Below are positions 1 to 11,460 of a stretch of DNA of 40,786 bases, one piece after another. A program made the translations under genes and the position numbers. The DNA comes from Nevskiales bacterium (GTDB taxonomy: Bacteria; Pseudomonadota; Gammaproteobacteria; Nevskiales; DATLYR01). The stretch's first letter is position 1; every line of letters begins with the position of its first letter. The notes below the pieces were generated by a model that had not been told where the DNA came from, made no database searches, and was given only the letters and a program-made list of their open reading frames with translations. Where the stretch lies: contig DATLYR010000161.1 of the NCBI GenBank assembly GCA_035574475.1, positions 1 through 40,786 on the forward strand, written 5' to 3'.

Positions 1-1
1 C

Positions 2-157
2 ACCACGCGCGGCTTTCGCGAGCCCGAGGTGCGCGCGCTCACCCACTGGATCTGCGACGTGCTCGATCGCATCGACGATGAGGCGGTGAGCGCGCGGGTG
101 CGCGCCCAGGTGCAGGCCCTCTGCGACCGCTTCCCGGTGTACGGTAAAGCCCGCTAA
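2..157 (+). CDS. glyA: Serine hydroxymethyltransferase, C-terminal end (partial)
   Basis: Only the last 51 codons are present; the gene runs in from the left edge and stops at 155-157. The residues [17 protein letters not shown] followed by a tail ending [11 protein letters not shown] are the typical end of GlyA, a PLP enzyme that interconverts serine and glycine with tetrahydrofolate and methylene-tetrahydrofolate. The active-site lysine lies outside the window, so the call rests on the C-terminal signature alone. The neighbouring methylamine operons release formaldehyde and carry folate genes (a GcvT-like protein and purU), so a glyA copy here fits handling of methyl carbon through folate and serine. 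Whether it is a second, methylamine-dedicated copy or the housekeeping gene cannot be told from the window. Confidence 0.85.
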   Translation, partial: TTRGFREPEVRALTHWICDVLDRIDDEAVSARVRAQVQALCDRFPVYGKAR

Positions 158-271
158 ATGTCGAATGATCATTCCGCGGCTCTTCGCGGCAAGCCCGCCA
201 AATATCACGGCTACGCACACGATGAAACCTTATGATCAAATAAGATATTGATATAAAAGCATTATTTATTT

Positions 272-287
272 TGGCACGGCATTTGTT
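272..287 (+). promoter_or_regulatory. Possible sigma-54 type -24/-12 promoter
   Basis: TGGCACG-N4-TTGTT matches the -24 element fully and the -12 element except that the expected GC is GT. It lies in an AT-rich stretch 54 bases before the cupin start. The rest of the 158-340 gap shows no gene. No enhancer-binding regulator is encoded in the window, so this is a sequence match only. Confidence 0.25.
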
Positions 288-340
288 ATGTGACTCACCA
301 AGGCGCAATCCCGCGTCCTGCGCCACACGAGGTGATCACG

Positions 341-835
341 ATGCATGCACACACCCAATCCCATCGCTTCGCCCATGCCGTGCTGGGCGCCAGTCTGCTT
401 TCCCTGCTGGCGTCGGCGTCTGCCGTTGCCGGTACCTGCCCGCCGGACAAGATCGGCAAGAATGCTCTGGCCGGTGCCCCGACGATGCCAAGCGGCGTTA
501 CCGACCGCGAACTGGCCTCGATCGATCTGACCAAGGAGAAAGTCAAGCTGAACCAGCGCCGCCTGCGCTTGCGCCACATGACGATTCAGCCCGGCGGTGT
601 CGTGCCGCTGCATAGCCACGCCGACCGGCCGGCGCTGATCATGGTGGATTCCGGTGAGCTCTACGAATACAGCAGCCAGTGCCGCGAGCCGCTCCTGCAC
701 AAGGCCGGGGACATCTCGCGCGAGGCGCAGGGCACGCTGCACTGGTGGAAGAATACCGGCACCGCGCCGGTGGAGCTGACCATCGCTGACATCGTCAACG
801 ACGGCAAGCCCGATCCGCGCAAGGACGGCATGTGA
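341..835 (+). CDS. Secreted small cupin-domain protein
   Basis: A 164-residue protein. An in-frame start exists at 290, but the ATG at 341 has a good ribosome site (cgaggtg, 327-333) and is followed directly by a signal peptide: His/Arg-rich n-region, hydrophobic stretch AVLGASLLSLLASASAVAG, and a likely cleavage after AVA or AVAG. The mature part is one cupin beta-barrel with a metal-site-like pattern (PLHSHADRP, then a GELYEY turn and a later LHWWKN strand). Its substrate is unknown. It is followed 93 bases later by a YeeE/YedE-type permease on the same strand, so the two may form a small unit. A role in periplasmic binding or sensing is inference only. Confidence 0.7.
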   Translation: MHAHTQSHRFAHAVLGASLLSLLASASAVAGTCPPDKIGKNALAGAPTMPSGVTDRELASIDLTKEKVKLNQRRLRLRHMTIQPGGVVPLHSHADRPALIMVDSGELYEYSSQCREPLLHKAGDISREAQGTLHWWKNTGTAPVELTIADIVNDGKPDPRKDGM

Positions 836-928
836 GCCCTGCGCCAGGGGGTCCGCCCGGGCATCGGAGCGCCGCGCCGATGCCTTTGCTGCCTGCAGCG
901 CGACTGCGCTGCGGAGGTGATCCGTCCC

Positions 929-1933
929 ATGCCTGCATCGATGTTTGCGCTCGCTGCCGTCCTGACCGTGGCCATGATGCTGGCGGCCGTCATGGGCTTT
1001 GCCATTCAGCGCGGCGCAACCTGCACCGTAGCCGCCGTCGATGAAATCCTCAAGCAGCATCGCGCCTACCGTCTGCTCGCCATGGTCGAGGCCTCCATCT
1101 GGGTATTGGGCGGAGTGCTCATCGGCAAGGCGCTGGGTCTCGTCAACCTGATGCCGGCGGGCTACCGGCCGAGCTCGCTGACCGTGCTCGGCGCCGTGCT
1201 GCTCGGTCTGGGCGCCGCGGTGAATCGCGCCTGCGTGTTCGGCGCAATCGCCCGCTTCGGGTCCGGCCAATGGGCGTATGCGGCAACGCCGCTCGGATTT
1301 TATCTCGGCTGCCTGGCCTTTCCGCTGTTGTTTCCCGGGCTGGCTCCGACCCCACTGTCTAGCGAAGCACCGGCCTTGCGGGCACCGCTCGGATGGGCCG
1401 TCCTCGCCGCGCTCTGGATGGGCTGGCGCGTGCTCCGGCCGCTGGCGACGGCCGTCAGGCAGCGCACCGCACCGGCAGCGGCCTGCCTCGGGTTGCGGCA
1501 ATGGCTCAGCGCTACGCGCTGGACGCCCCATGCAGCCACCGTCGTGATCGGCATCACCTTCCTGCTGCTGCTGTGGCTGGTCGGCGCCTGGGCGTACACG
1601 GAGGTGCTCGCCGAACTGGCACAGGGCATGGCGATGGATCTGGGTGCACGCACGCTGCTATTTCTGGCCCTGCTGGCCGGGGCCGCCTACGGCGGCTGGA
1701 CGGCGGGCCGCTTCCGCCACACCCGCGTCACCGCGGGCCTGAGTCTGCGCTGTCTGGCCGGCGGCCTGCTGATGGGGCTCGGCAGTCTGCTGATTCCGGG
1801 CGGCAACGACGGCCTGATCCTGCTCGGCATGCCGCTGCTCTGGTCCTACGCCTGGATCGCGTTCCTGACTATGTGCCTCACCATTGCGCTCTATCTGCAG
1901 GGCTTCGCGCTCCTCTCCCGACCTGCTGCGTAG
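929..1933 (+). CDS. YeeE/YedE-family (DUF395) membrane transporter
   Basis: A 334-residue, strongly hydrophobic protein with about nine or ten membrane segments. The repeated Cys-containing motifs QRGATCTVAAVDEIL near the N terminus and NRACVFGAIARFGSG in the middle, and a later GLGSLLIPGGNDGLIL segment, are typical of the YeeE/YedE family. Characterised relatives (TsuA) move thiosulfate or related sulfur compounds through the inner membrane using conserved cysteines. An in-frame GTG at 917 overlaps the strong ribosome site GGAGGT (913-918), so the ATG at 929 is chosen. No TusA-like or rhodanese gene is adjacent. The upstream secreted cupin is the only likely partner, and the substrate stays unassigned. 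Confidence 0.75.
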   Translation: MPASMFALAAVLTVAMMLAAVMGFAIQRGATCTVAAVDEILKQHRAYRLLAMVEASIWVLGGVLIGKALGLVNLMPAGYRPSSLTVLGAVLLGLGAAVNRACVFGAIARFGSGQWAYAATPLGFYLGCLAFPLLFPGLAPTPLSSEAPALRAPLGWAVLAALWMGWRVLRPLATAVRQRTAPAAACLGLRQWLSATRWTPHAATVVIGITFLLLLWLVGAWAYTEVLAELAQGMAMDLGARTLLFLALLAGAAYGGWTAGRFRHTRVTAGLSLRCLAGGLLMGLGSLLIPGGNDGLILLGMPLLWSYAWIAFLTMCLTIALYLQGFALLSRPAA

Positions 1934-2004
1934 CGGGCTGCTGACCCAAAGAGAGCCCCGCCGACGGCACCCCGTGAGGTGGCGCCGCCCCCGGGGCCAA
2001 ACTT

Positions 2005-2026
2005 CCCCGCGGTCGTTACCGCGGGG
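2005..2026 (-). terminator. Hairpin after etfA, probable terminator
   Basis: A perfect 9-bp stem (ccccgcggt / accgcgggg) with a 4-base loop lies 11 bases past the etfA stop. On the minus strand it is followed by aagtttgg, only weakly T-rich. It sits between the convergent permease and ETF genes and is the natural end of the leftward tmd operon. Confidence 0.5.
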
Positions 2027-2037
2027 ATACGGAGGAC

Positions 2038-3000
2038 TCAGGTGAAATGGTTGCGTAGCTCGCCGGCGATCTCGAAGATGTCGCCGACCACGCCGTAGCG
2101 GGCGATGTTGAAGATCGAGGCCTCGGGGTCCTTGTTGACGGCGATGATGTTGGGCACGTGCTTCATGCCGGCCATGTGCTGCACCGAACCGGAAATACCC
2201 AGCGCGATGTAGATCTTGCAGTTGCTGACCGTCTTGCCCGACTGCCCGACCTGACGGTACTTCGGCAGCCAGCCGTTATCGGCGATCGGGCGCGAGCAGC
2301 CCAGCGTGAAGCCCATCCGCTCGGCCAGTTCCTCGAACTCGGCGACGTGCTCCTCCTCACCGATGCCGCGGCCGATCGAGAGCATGTACTCGGCCTGGGT
2401 GATGTCCACTCCGTCGCCGGCCTCGGGCTCGCGATACCCCAGGTGCTGGCTGCGCGGCGACGCGGCCGGGGCGTCGAAGACGCTGACAGCGGGGCTGGCG
2501 CTACCTTCGGCGGCCTTGAAGGCGTTGCCGCGCAGGGTTAGCAGCACCGTTGCCTTGCCGGGGAAATCGAGTTCGACATGCACCTTCTCGCGATAGCCGG
2601 CGCGGGTCGCGACCAGGGTGTCGCCCTCGTAGCGCAGGCCGAAGACATCAGTGGTAAAACCATAGCCGCCTCTGACGGCGAGCGCCGGCGCGTAGCCCCA
2701 GGCGTCGATGCTGTGCGGCAGCAGCACCAGCGCCGGGCGGCGGCTGCCGATCAGCGCCAGCACTGCCTCGGTGTAGACGTCGCTCTGGAACTCGGCGACC
2801 GGCACGGCGACCTTGATCAGCTCGTCGACCCCGCCGACGCCGAGCCGCGCAAGGTAGGCATCCGGGTCTTGGGCAAGCACGGCCACGGCGACCGTGCCGC
2901 CCCTGGCCGTCTTCAGCTCAGCCGCCGCCGCGATGCACTCCAGCGTCACCGGGTTCAACTCGCCGCGACGATGCTCCGCAATAACCAGTATCCCGCTCAT
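2038..3000 (-). CDS. etfA: Electron transfer flavoprotein, alpha subunit
   Basis: A 320-residue ETF alpha subunit. The C-terminal FAD domain is clear: CSRPIADNGWLPKYRQVGQ, then KIYIALGISGSVQHMAG and NKDPEASIFNIARYG, the segments that hold FAD in this family. With EtfB it accepts electrons from flavoprotein dehydrogenases. The length is close to that recalled for the Methylophilus W3A1 ETF (321 aa), the physiological acceptor of trimethylamine dehydrogenase. Its start overlaps the etfB stop (ATGA at 2997-3000), showing translational coupling, and it is the last gene of the leftward operon that begins with tmd. The obvious role is to carry electrons from Tmd to the membrane Fe-S protein encoded upstream in the operon. 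Confidence 0.95.
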   Translation of the reverse strand: MSGILVIAEHRRGELNPVTLECIAAAAELKTARGGTVAVAVLAQDPDAYLARLGVGGVDELIKVAVPVAEFQSDVYTEAVLALIGSRRPALVLLPHSIDAWGYAPALAVRGGYGFTTDVFGLRYEGDTLVATRAGYREKVHVELDFPGKATVLLTLRGNAFKAAEGSASPAVSVFDAPAASPRSQHLGYREPEAGDGVDITQAEYMLSIGRGIGEEEHVAEFEELAERMGFTLGCSRPIADNGWLPKYRQVGQSGKTVSNCKIYIALGISGSVQHMAGMKHVPNIIAVNKDPEASIFNIARYGVVGDIFEIAGELRNHFT

Positions 3001-3797
3001 CCGTTCACCCCTCTCAGCTCATTGATGATCTCGGCCAGGCGCCTGGCCTGCTCCGCCGGCGTGCCCTCGATCAGCTCGGCCTGCCCCTTGGCCGGCACGT
3101 ACATGCGCCGCACCCGGCAGGCCGAGCCGGCCTCGCCGACCTGCGCATCAGACAGGCCCAGCTCGCGGTGCGACAGCACCTCGATCGGCTTGGCGCTGGC
3201 CTGTTTGATGCCACGCAGCGAGGCGTAGCGCGGCTCGTTGATACCGAGCTGGATGGTCAGCACCGCCGGCATCTGCACCGCCAGCTCCTCCTGCAGCCCG
3301 CCTTCGAGTTCGCGGCATACTTTGGCGCTGGCTGCACCCGGCGTGTAGTCGAGCGCGGAGACCACCGCCACGTGCGGCCAGCCGAGCAGCGCGGCGACAC
3401 CGACCCCGGTCTGGGCGTAGGCGTGATCGGCGGCCTGCGCGCCGGTCAACACCAGATCGGCGCCCTCGCGCTCGGCGAGCCGGGCGAGCAGCCGCGCGAT
3501 TACCGTCGGATCGGAGCCCGCCAGCGCCGCGTCCCAGACGCGGATGCCGCGCTCGCCGCCCTTGGCCAGGCACTTGCGCAGGCCCTCCTCGGCCTGCGTC
3601 GGACCCACCGTGACCGGCACCACCTCGACCGCCGCACCGTGCCGCTCCTGCAGTTGCAGCGCGACTTCCCAGGAGTAGTCGTCCCATTCGTTGAGTTCGT
3701 GGTTCAGGTAATCGGGATCGACGTCCCGGCCGTCCTCCCGCAGTTCGAAGTCCTCGTCGAGGACCGCCACTTGCTTCACAGGCACTAGGATCTTCAT
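2997..3797 (-). CDS. etfB: Electron transfer flavoprotein, beta subunit
   Basis: A 266-residue ETF beta subunit. The frame is open further upstream, but MKILVPVKQ is the family start and gives the start at 3797, 6 bases after the preceding gene's stop. Marks of the methylotroph type are EDGRDVDPDYLNHELNEWDD near the N terminus, LTGAQAADHAYAQTGVGVA, GINEPRYASLRGIKQASAKP (the loop region that docks dehydrogenases) and RRMYVPAKGQAELIEG near the end. These segments resemble the W3A1 ETF that pairs with trimethylamine dehydrogenase rather than housekeeping fatty-acid ETF. EtfB holds AMP and carries the recognition loop for the dehydrogenase. The placement in the tmd operon supports a dedicated ETF. 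Confidence 0.95.
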   Translation of the reverse strand: MKILVPVKQVAVLDEDFELREDGRDVDPDYLNHELNEWDDYSWEVALQLQERHGAAVEVVPVTVGPTQAEEGLRKCLAKGGERGIRVWDAALAGSDPTVIARLLARLAEREGADLVLTGAQAADHAYAQTGVGVAALLGWPHVAVVSALDYTPGAASAKVCRELEGGLQEELAVQMPAVLTIQLGINEPRYASLRGIKQASAKPIEVLSHRELGLSDAQVGEAGSACRVRRMYVPAKGQAELIEGTPAEQARRLAEIINELRGVNG

Positions 3798-3802
3798 GTC
3801 GT

Positions 3803-5209
3803 TCACACTCCTGGATGGGTTGTTGCGGCCGCCTGGCGCGGGCCGGCCGCCTCGCTCATCGCACCGGCCGCCAGGGTCTGAACGGCGGCGAACCTGACCT
3901 GGGGATCGGGGTCCTCGACCAGGCACCAGCGATCATCCACGCGAAGCTGCGGGTGCCGGGCGAGCAGCATGCGATTCAGGGGATAGGGATCTTCCAGCAG
4001 CAGGCGCAGTGCCGTGTGCGGCGCCCGGCGGTTGAGAATCACCGCGCGGCGCACGTCGCGCTCCGGGTGGCGCGCGATCCGTTCCAGCACCGCAGCGGGC
4101 GTGACGGAGTTCTGCCCGAGACTGGAGAGCACGTCGCGGTCGCTATCTCGTACCAGCTCGGCCAGCGTCGCCGCGGCGATATCCGGCCGCAGCGCCACGC
4201 CGGCGCGCACCCAGGGGTGGGCATCACACCCGAGTCGCGCCAGCAGATCGGCCGGACAGCGCGGATTGCGCGCCACCGCGCGGCGCACCTCCGCCACCGC
4301 ATCGCCGGCCAGCCGCCGCAGCACGGCCGTGGAAACCCTGGGGTTGAAGGCCAGCCAGCGGCGTACCCAGACGTCGGGATCGCTGGCGAGCCGCTCCAGG
4401 CGCGCGGCGCCGAGCCAGGCGCGCCGTGCCTCGCTGCGCCGCACCTCGCGCGCCGGATCGACGGCGCGCGCCTCCAGCTCGTCCTCCGGCAGGGCCTGGC
4501 TGCGCACCGCGGCGGCGCGCACCTGGGCGTCGGGATCGTCGAGCAATTCGACCAGATATTCCGCCGGCGCGGCCGGATTCTCTGCCAGCTTGCGCCGCAC
4601 CACGGCGTCCGGGCTGCGCAAGGCGGCGCGCTGCAGTTCCACCGGGCAACGCGGATGGGCCGCCACCGCAGCGCGCAAATAGGCATCGCCGCGCAGCCAC
4701 AGGTCGCGCAGCAGCAGGGCATCGGCGTTGGGGTTGCGGGCGATGTCTTTGAGCTCGGTGAGCGCGGCGCAAGCGGCGAGCTCGCGCAAGGTGGCCAGGC
4801 CGGTGGCGGGGTTGGCGCACAGCGCCCGGCGGATCGCCGGCCGCCAGTCCCACGGCAGCGCCGCGAGCAGGCCGGCAGGCGCGTGGCGATGGGCGGCGAC
4901 GGCCTCCAGCACCGCGCTCGGCGGCGCAGCCGCCACCAGGCGGCGCAGCGTATCCGCCGTGGTTGCCGGATGGCTGGCGACTCGCAGCAGCACCTGCACA
5001 TCATCGGCCGCGGCACCCACCAGGGCATCCAACAGCGAGTACGGGGTGTACGGCGCCGCCGCCCACAGCCGCCGCTGCCGGGGCGTGGCCAAGAGGATGA
5101 CTTCGAGCGCACGGCGCGCCTCGGCCGCGACGTAGGGATGCAGCGCACCCGCCACATAGCTGTCCGATGCGGCCAGGGCGCGCTCGAGGAGCCGCTGCAG
5201 CGCGCTCAT
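3803..5209 (-). CDS. HEAT/LRV-type repeat protein within the tmd-etf operon
   Basis: A 468-residue, Ala/Arg/Leu-rich protein made almost entirely of helical repeats of about 24 residues. Repeats carry a pattern like NPxxPxxLLxxLxxDxxxxVRxAVA, for example around HPRCPVELQRAALRSPDAVV, NPRVSTAVLRRLAGDAVAEV and NPRCPADLLARLGCDAHPWV. This resembles the leucine-rich-variant (LRV) and HEAT families. Azotobacter LRV proteins carry an N-terminal 4Fe-4S cluster, but no such cysteine cluster is visible here. There is no signal peptide. It lies between the membrane Fe-S protein (4 bases) and etfB (5 bases), so it is co-translated with them. Such solenoids usually act as protein-binding scaffolds; a role in assembling or docking ETF, Tmd and the membrane protein is inference. 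Operons of this kind are not generally known to include it. Confidence 0.7.
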   Translation of the reverse strand: MSALQRLLERALAASDSYVAGALHPYVAAEARRALEVILLATPRQRRLWAAAPYTPYSLLDALVGAAADDVQVLLRVASHPATTADTLRRLVAAAPPSAVLEAVAAHRHAPAGLLAALPWDWRPAIRRALCANPATGLATLRELAACAALTELKDIARNPNADALLLRDLWLRGDAYLRAAVAAHPRCPVELQRAALRSPDAVVRRKLAENPAAPAEYLVELLDDPDAQVRAAAVRSQALPEDELEARAVDPAREVRRSEARRAWLGAARLERLASDPDVWVRRWLAFNPRVSTAVLRRLAGDAVAEVRRAVARNPRCPADLLARLGCDAHPWVRAGVALRPDIAAATLAELVRDSDRDVLSSLGQNSVTPAAVLERIARHPERDVRRAVILNRRAPHTALRLLLEDPYPLNRMLLARHPQLRVDDRWCLVEDPDPQVRFAAVQTLAAGAMSEAAGPRQAAATTHPGV

Positions 5210-5213
5210 CGCC

Positions 5214-7370
5214 TCACTCCTGCTCGGCCAGCGCCGGCCCGGCCGCTGCCGCGACGGCTTCCTCGCCGAAGTCCATGCACTCGGCCACCAGCTCGATCAG
5301 CTCGCGGATCTTGAGCTTGCCCTCGTGGCCGGTGGTCTTGACCGCGTCCTCGAGCATATTCATGCACTTGGGGCAGTTGACCACCACCGTCTCGACCTCG
5401 CCCAGCGCCGCTGCCTCGCGGATGCGGTTCTCCGAGGGCTTCTCCCGGCCGAGCGGATCGGGTGTCCAGATGCGCCCGCCGCCGGCGCCGCAGCAGAAGG
5501 AGTTGTCGCGACTGCGCCCCAGCTCGATCAGTTCGCCGCCGAGCCGGCCGATCGCCTGCCGCGGCGCCTCGAAGCCCTTGTTGTAGCGGCCGAGGTGGCA
5601 GGGATCGTGATAGGTGACGCGCGCGGCGAGCGGCTTCTTCAGCTTGATCTTGCCCTCGGCCAGCAGCCGCTCGAGCAGGGTGCTGGCATGCTCGACCTCG
5701 AAGCGGCCGCCGAACTCAGGGTACTCGTTCTTGAGCGTATTGAAGGAGTGCGGATCGGTGGTGACGATGCGCTTGAAGCGGCACTGGCTCAGGGTTTCGA
5801 GGTTGGTCTCGACCAGGTACTGGTACAAACCCTCCTCCCCGACCCGGCGCACGTCATTGCCGGCGTTGACCTCGGCCTCGTAAAGGATGCCGAAGTCGAC
5901 ACCGGCGGCGTGCAGGATGCGGGCGAAGGCCTGCGACACCTTCTGATAGCGCGGATCGAACGAGGCGAAGTCGCCGACGAACCACAGCACGTCGACCGCC
6001 TCGCTGCGGGCGTCCTTGATCTCGAAGCCGAGCTTCTTGGTCCAGGCCGGGCGCTTGCGCTTGTTCTCGCCGAAGGAGTTGCCTTTCTTCTGGATGTTCT
6101 GCAGCGCCGTGCGCACCATCGGGTCCATCGCGCCCTGCTCGATCAGCGCCCGGCGCATCTCGACGATGACCGGCACGTGCTCGATACCGACCGGGCAGAT
6201 CTCCACGCAGGCGGCGCAGGTGCGGCACGACCACAGCGTCTCGGCGCGCACCTGGTTGACGCCATCACCGCTTGCGGCGAGCGCCTCGGGCCCCGGCAGG
6301 GCGCGCCCGGAGAGGAGCGCCTCGGACAGCTCGCGCAGGCTCAGGATCAGGTCGCGCGGCGACAGCGGATAACCGCTGGCGTTGGCCGGGCAGGCTTCGT
6401 GGCAGCGCCCGCACTTGGTGCAGGCGTCGAAGTGCACCAGCTGTTTCCAGGTGAAATCGGTGATCCGGGTCGCGCCGATGCGCTCCTGCGCCAGATCCGC
6501 CTTGGGCAGGCGCTGCACCGGCAGGGGGTCGCGCAGGGCGAGCGCGGCCATGGCGGTGAAGATGTGCTTGGCCTTGGTGAACGGGATCAGCCCGATCAGC
6601 GCCAGCGCCAGCAGGCCGTGCAGCCACCACAGCCCGAGGCGCAGCGCCGCCGCGCCCTCGGCATCCAGCCCCAGGCCCTTGAAAATCTGCGCGAGCAGCG
6701 CGCCGAGCGGCGACCACCAGCGGTAATCCCACACCGCCGCATCGGCCTGCAGCCACACCAGCCGCGCCGCCTCGAGCACGAAGCCGCTGACTCCGATCAG
6801 CAGCAGCGCCCAGAGAAAGGCCCAGTCTTCGCGGCGGTAGGCGCTGCGGTCGTAGTCGGGATCGTCCGGCGCGCGATCGGGACGCGCATAGTCGAGTTTC
6901 GGCAGCGCCAGCCAGCGGCGCCGATACATCATGTAGACAAGGCCCGCGAGCAGCGCGATGCCGGCCACATCCAGCACCAGCGAGAACCACAGGTAGAAGG
7001 CGCCATGCCAGAAGGTGATGCCGGTCAGCGGCTTCAGGATGTCGTATTCGAGGGTGATGGTCGCGGTGCCGAGGAACAGCAGCGCGAAACCGAAAAAGAT
7101 CTGCGCATGGGCGCGGCCCGCGGCGCGGTCCCGGCGCCTGAGCGTGCGGTGGCTGAGCACGGTTTTGGCCATGACCACCAGGCGCGTCCCAAGCCCGGCC
7201 AGATCCAGCGCTCGCCCGCGGGCGTATTTGCGGTACTGGACATAACAGCCATAGCCGAAGGTCGCCAGGGCGGCGATGGCAGCCAGGTAGAAGGCCGCCA
7301 GCATCCAGGCGGGGAAGTCCTGAAACAGGACGCGCGTGATCTGCTCGGGGCTGTGCGCTGGGTCGATCAT
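5214..7370 (-). CDS. Membrane Fe-S oxidoreductase, DgcB-like, probable ETF:quinone link
   Basis: A 718-residue protein; MIDPAHSPEQ at 7370 is the sensible start although the frame is open upstream. Residues 20-270 hold about five or six membrane helices like the haem-b or quinone domains of NarI-type proteins. A two-cluster ferredoxin domain follows, with CTKCGRCHEACP (317-328) and CRTCAACVEICP (382-393). The C-terminal half has two cysteine-rich CCG modules of the heterodisulfide-reductase type (YHDPCHLGRYNKG, SFCCGAGGG, NCPKCMNML). The layout matches DgcB of dimethylglycine catabolism. In this operon it most likely takes electrons from ETF and reduces quinone, replacing the usual ETF-ubiquinone oxidoreductase. 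This is inferred from architecture and neighbours; no direct assay is recalled for a tmd-linked member. Confidence 0.8.
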   Translation of the reverse strand: MIDPAHSPEQITRVLFQDFPAWMLAAFYLAAIAALATFGYGCYVQYRKYARGRALDLAGLGTRLVVMAKTVLSHRTLRRRDRAAGRAHAQIFFGFALLFLGTATITLEYDILKPLTGITFWHGAFYLWFSLVLDVAGIALLAGLVYMMYRRRWLALPKLDYARPDRAPDDPDYDRSAYRREDWAFLWALLLIGVSGFVLEAARLVWLQADAAVWDYRWWSPLGALLAQIFKGLGLDAEGAAALRLGLWWLHGLLALALIGLIPFTKAKHIFTAMAALALRDPLPVQRLPKADLAQERIGATRITDFTWKQLVHFDACTKCGRCHEACPANASGYPLSPRDLILSLRELSEALLSGRALPGPEALAASGDGVNQVRAETLWSCRTCAACVEICPVGIEHVPVIVEMRRALIEQGAMDPMVRTALQNIQKKGNSFGENKRKRPAWTKKLGFEIKDARSEAVDVLWFVGDFASFDPRYQKVSQAFARILHAAGVDFGILYEAEVNAGNDVRRVGEEGLYQYLVETNLETLSQCRFKRIVTTDPHSFNTLKNEYPEFGGRFEVEHASTLLERLLAEGKIKLKKPLAARVTYHDPCHLGRYNKGFEAPRQAIGRLGGELIELGRSRDNSFCCGAGGGRIWTPDPLGREKPSENRIREAAALGEVETVVVNCPKCMNMLEDAVKTTGHEGKLKIRELIELVAECMDFGEEAVAAAAGPALAEQE

Positions 7371-7444
7371 GGCCGCTCCTCTGGTCGGGCCGGACGGCCG
7401 CCGCCGTCCCCCGGGAAGCCCCCGGGGCGGCGCGGGTTGGCGAC

Positions 7445-10105
<2,661 letters not shown>

Positions 10106-11254
10106 ATGACGAGTCAATCCGCCCTGAAGATCGAAGAGCTGCCGCGGCAATCGGTGCTGAACGTCCGCCACCGCGAACTCGGCTCGACATTCAACGGCAT
10201 GGCCTGGAACGACATGCCGACGCCGTGGGATTACCGGACCGATCCCAATGACGAAGTGATCGCGGTGCGCACCTGCGCCGGTCTCTACGACGTCTCGATG
10301 CTGCAGATGCGTCGCGTCAGCGGGCCCGACGCCTTGGCGGTCGTAGACTATCTGGTCAGCCGCGACATGACCAAGATCAAGCCCGGCGTCGTCGCGCTGT
10401 GCAACGAGGTCGATGACAACGGCATCGTCTGCGACGACATCAGCATCTTCTGCGACGGCGAGAACCGCTACCGCGTCGTGACCGGCTCGGGCGACACCGC
10501 GCGGCACCTGGCGCGGATCGCCAAGGGCAAGAACGTCGTCATCGAGGAGAACCGCGACACCCACATCCTGTCGCTGCAAGGGCCGAAGGCGCTGGCGGTA
10601 CTCGCCCCGCACACGCCCTTCAATCTGGCCAGCCTCAAATATTTCACGCACGCCGACACGACACTGTTCGGCCGCAAGGTCAACATCGGCCGCCTCGGTT
10701 ACTCCGGCGAGCAGGGCTACGAGATCTACTGCGCCGCCGCCGATGCGGTGTTCCTCTGGGACGCCATCCTCGAACACGGCAGGAAGGCCGGTGTGATGCC
10801 GTGCTCCTGGGCCTCGCTCGACCTGATCCGGGTCGAGGCCGCGCTGGCCTTCTACCCGTACGAGATGCCCGGCGGCGCCACCCCCTGGGAGTGCGGCATG
10901 GGCTGGGCGGTGTCGCTGGACAAGAAGGGCGATTGGCAAGGCAAGGCCGCCGTCCTGGCGGCCAGGGGCAAGGAGCGCAGCAAGCTGGCCGGCATCGTCT
11001 GCAAGCATCACCAGGCGGTCGAGCCGGGCGCCAAGCTCTACAAGGACGGCAAAGAGGTGGGCGTCGTCACCAGCCCTTCCTACAGTCGGTACCTAATGAA
11101 GTCCTTGGCCCTGGCACAGATCAAGCCCCAATACACGGCTCCCGGGACCACGCTGGAAGTGAGAGGCGCGCAGATCGCCTGCCAGGCGCTCGTCGAGCCG
11201 ATCCCCTTCTATGACCCGATGAAGATCCGGCTGCGCCCCGAGAACTTCAAATAA
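10106..11254 (+). CDS. dmmD: GcvT-like folate-binding protein, DmmD-like
   Basis: A 382-residue member of the aminomethyltransferase (GcvT/YgfZ) fold family. The frame opens at a GTG at 10067, but the ATG at 10106 follows gagaggt and suits the family length. Family marks include GLYDVSMLQMRRVSGPDALA, where folate-binding begins, and GRLGYSGEQGYEIYC, the central Y-x-G-E-x-G-Y-E-I type motif. In dimethylamine monooxygenase clusters (dmmDABC) a GcvT-like protein accompanies the oxygenase and is thought to capture the released formaldehyde on tetrahydrofolate. It is the first gene of the rightward operon, facing tmd. A true glycine-cleavage T protein is unlikely because no gcvH or gcvP is near. 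The letter D follows recalled gene order and is less certain than the family. Confidence 0.8.
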   Translation: MTSQSALKIEELPRQSVLNVRHRELGSTFNGMAWNDMPTPWDYRTDPNDEVIAVRTCAGLYDVSMLQMRRVSGPDALAVVDYLVSRDMTKIKPGVVALCNEVDDNGIVCDDISIFCDGENRYRVVTGSGDTARHLARIAKGKNVVIEENRDTHILSLQGPKALAVLAPHTPFNLASLKYFTHADTTLFGRKVNIGRLGYSGEQGYEIYCAAADAVFLWDAILEHGRKAGVMPCSWASLDLIRVEAALAFYPYEMPGGATPWECGMGWAVSLDKKGDWQGKAAVLAARGKERSKLAGIVCKHHQAVEPGAKLYKDGKEVGVVTSPSYSRYLMKSLALAQIKPQYTAPGTTLEVRGAQIACQALVEPIPFYDPMKIRLRPENFK

Positions 11255-11460
11255 CCCGCGCGGCAGCGCACCAACGATGACCGGGTGCTTCGCTCAGGGA
11301 GCGCCCGAACCAGACCTGACAACCATTACGACCATCGAGGAGCCTCCACAGAATGCTTTCCCCCACAGTGCCTCGCCGCAATGGATGTGTAGTCCGGACG
11401 CTCGATCCCAGGTGAAAGCAGGCGATTTGCGGAGGTCTCCCCTGCCAAAGGTGGAGAACC

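Noticed and set aside
266-1531. 421-codon minus-strand frame over the cupin and YeeE genes
   Set aside because: It is a mirror frame; its product has no family likeness, while the plus strand has a signal peptide, cupin motifs and membrane segments.
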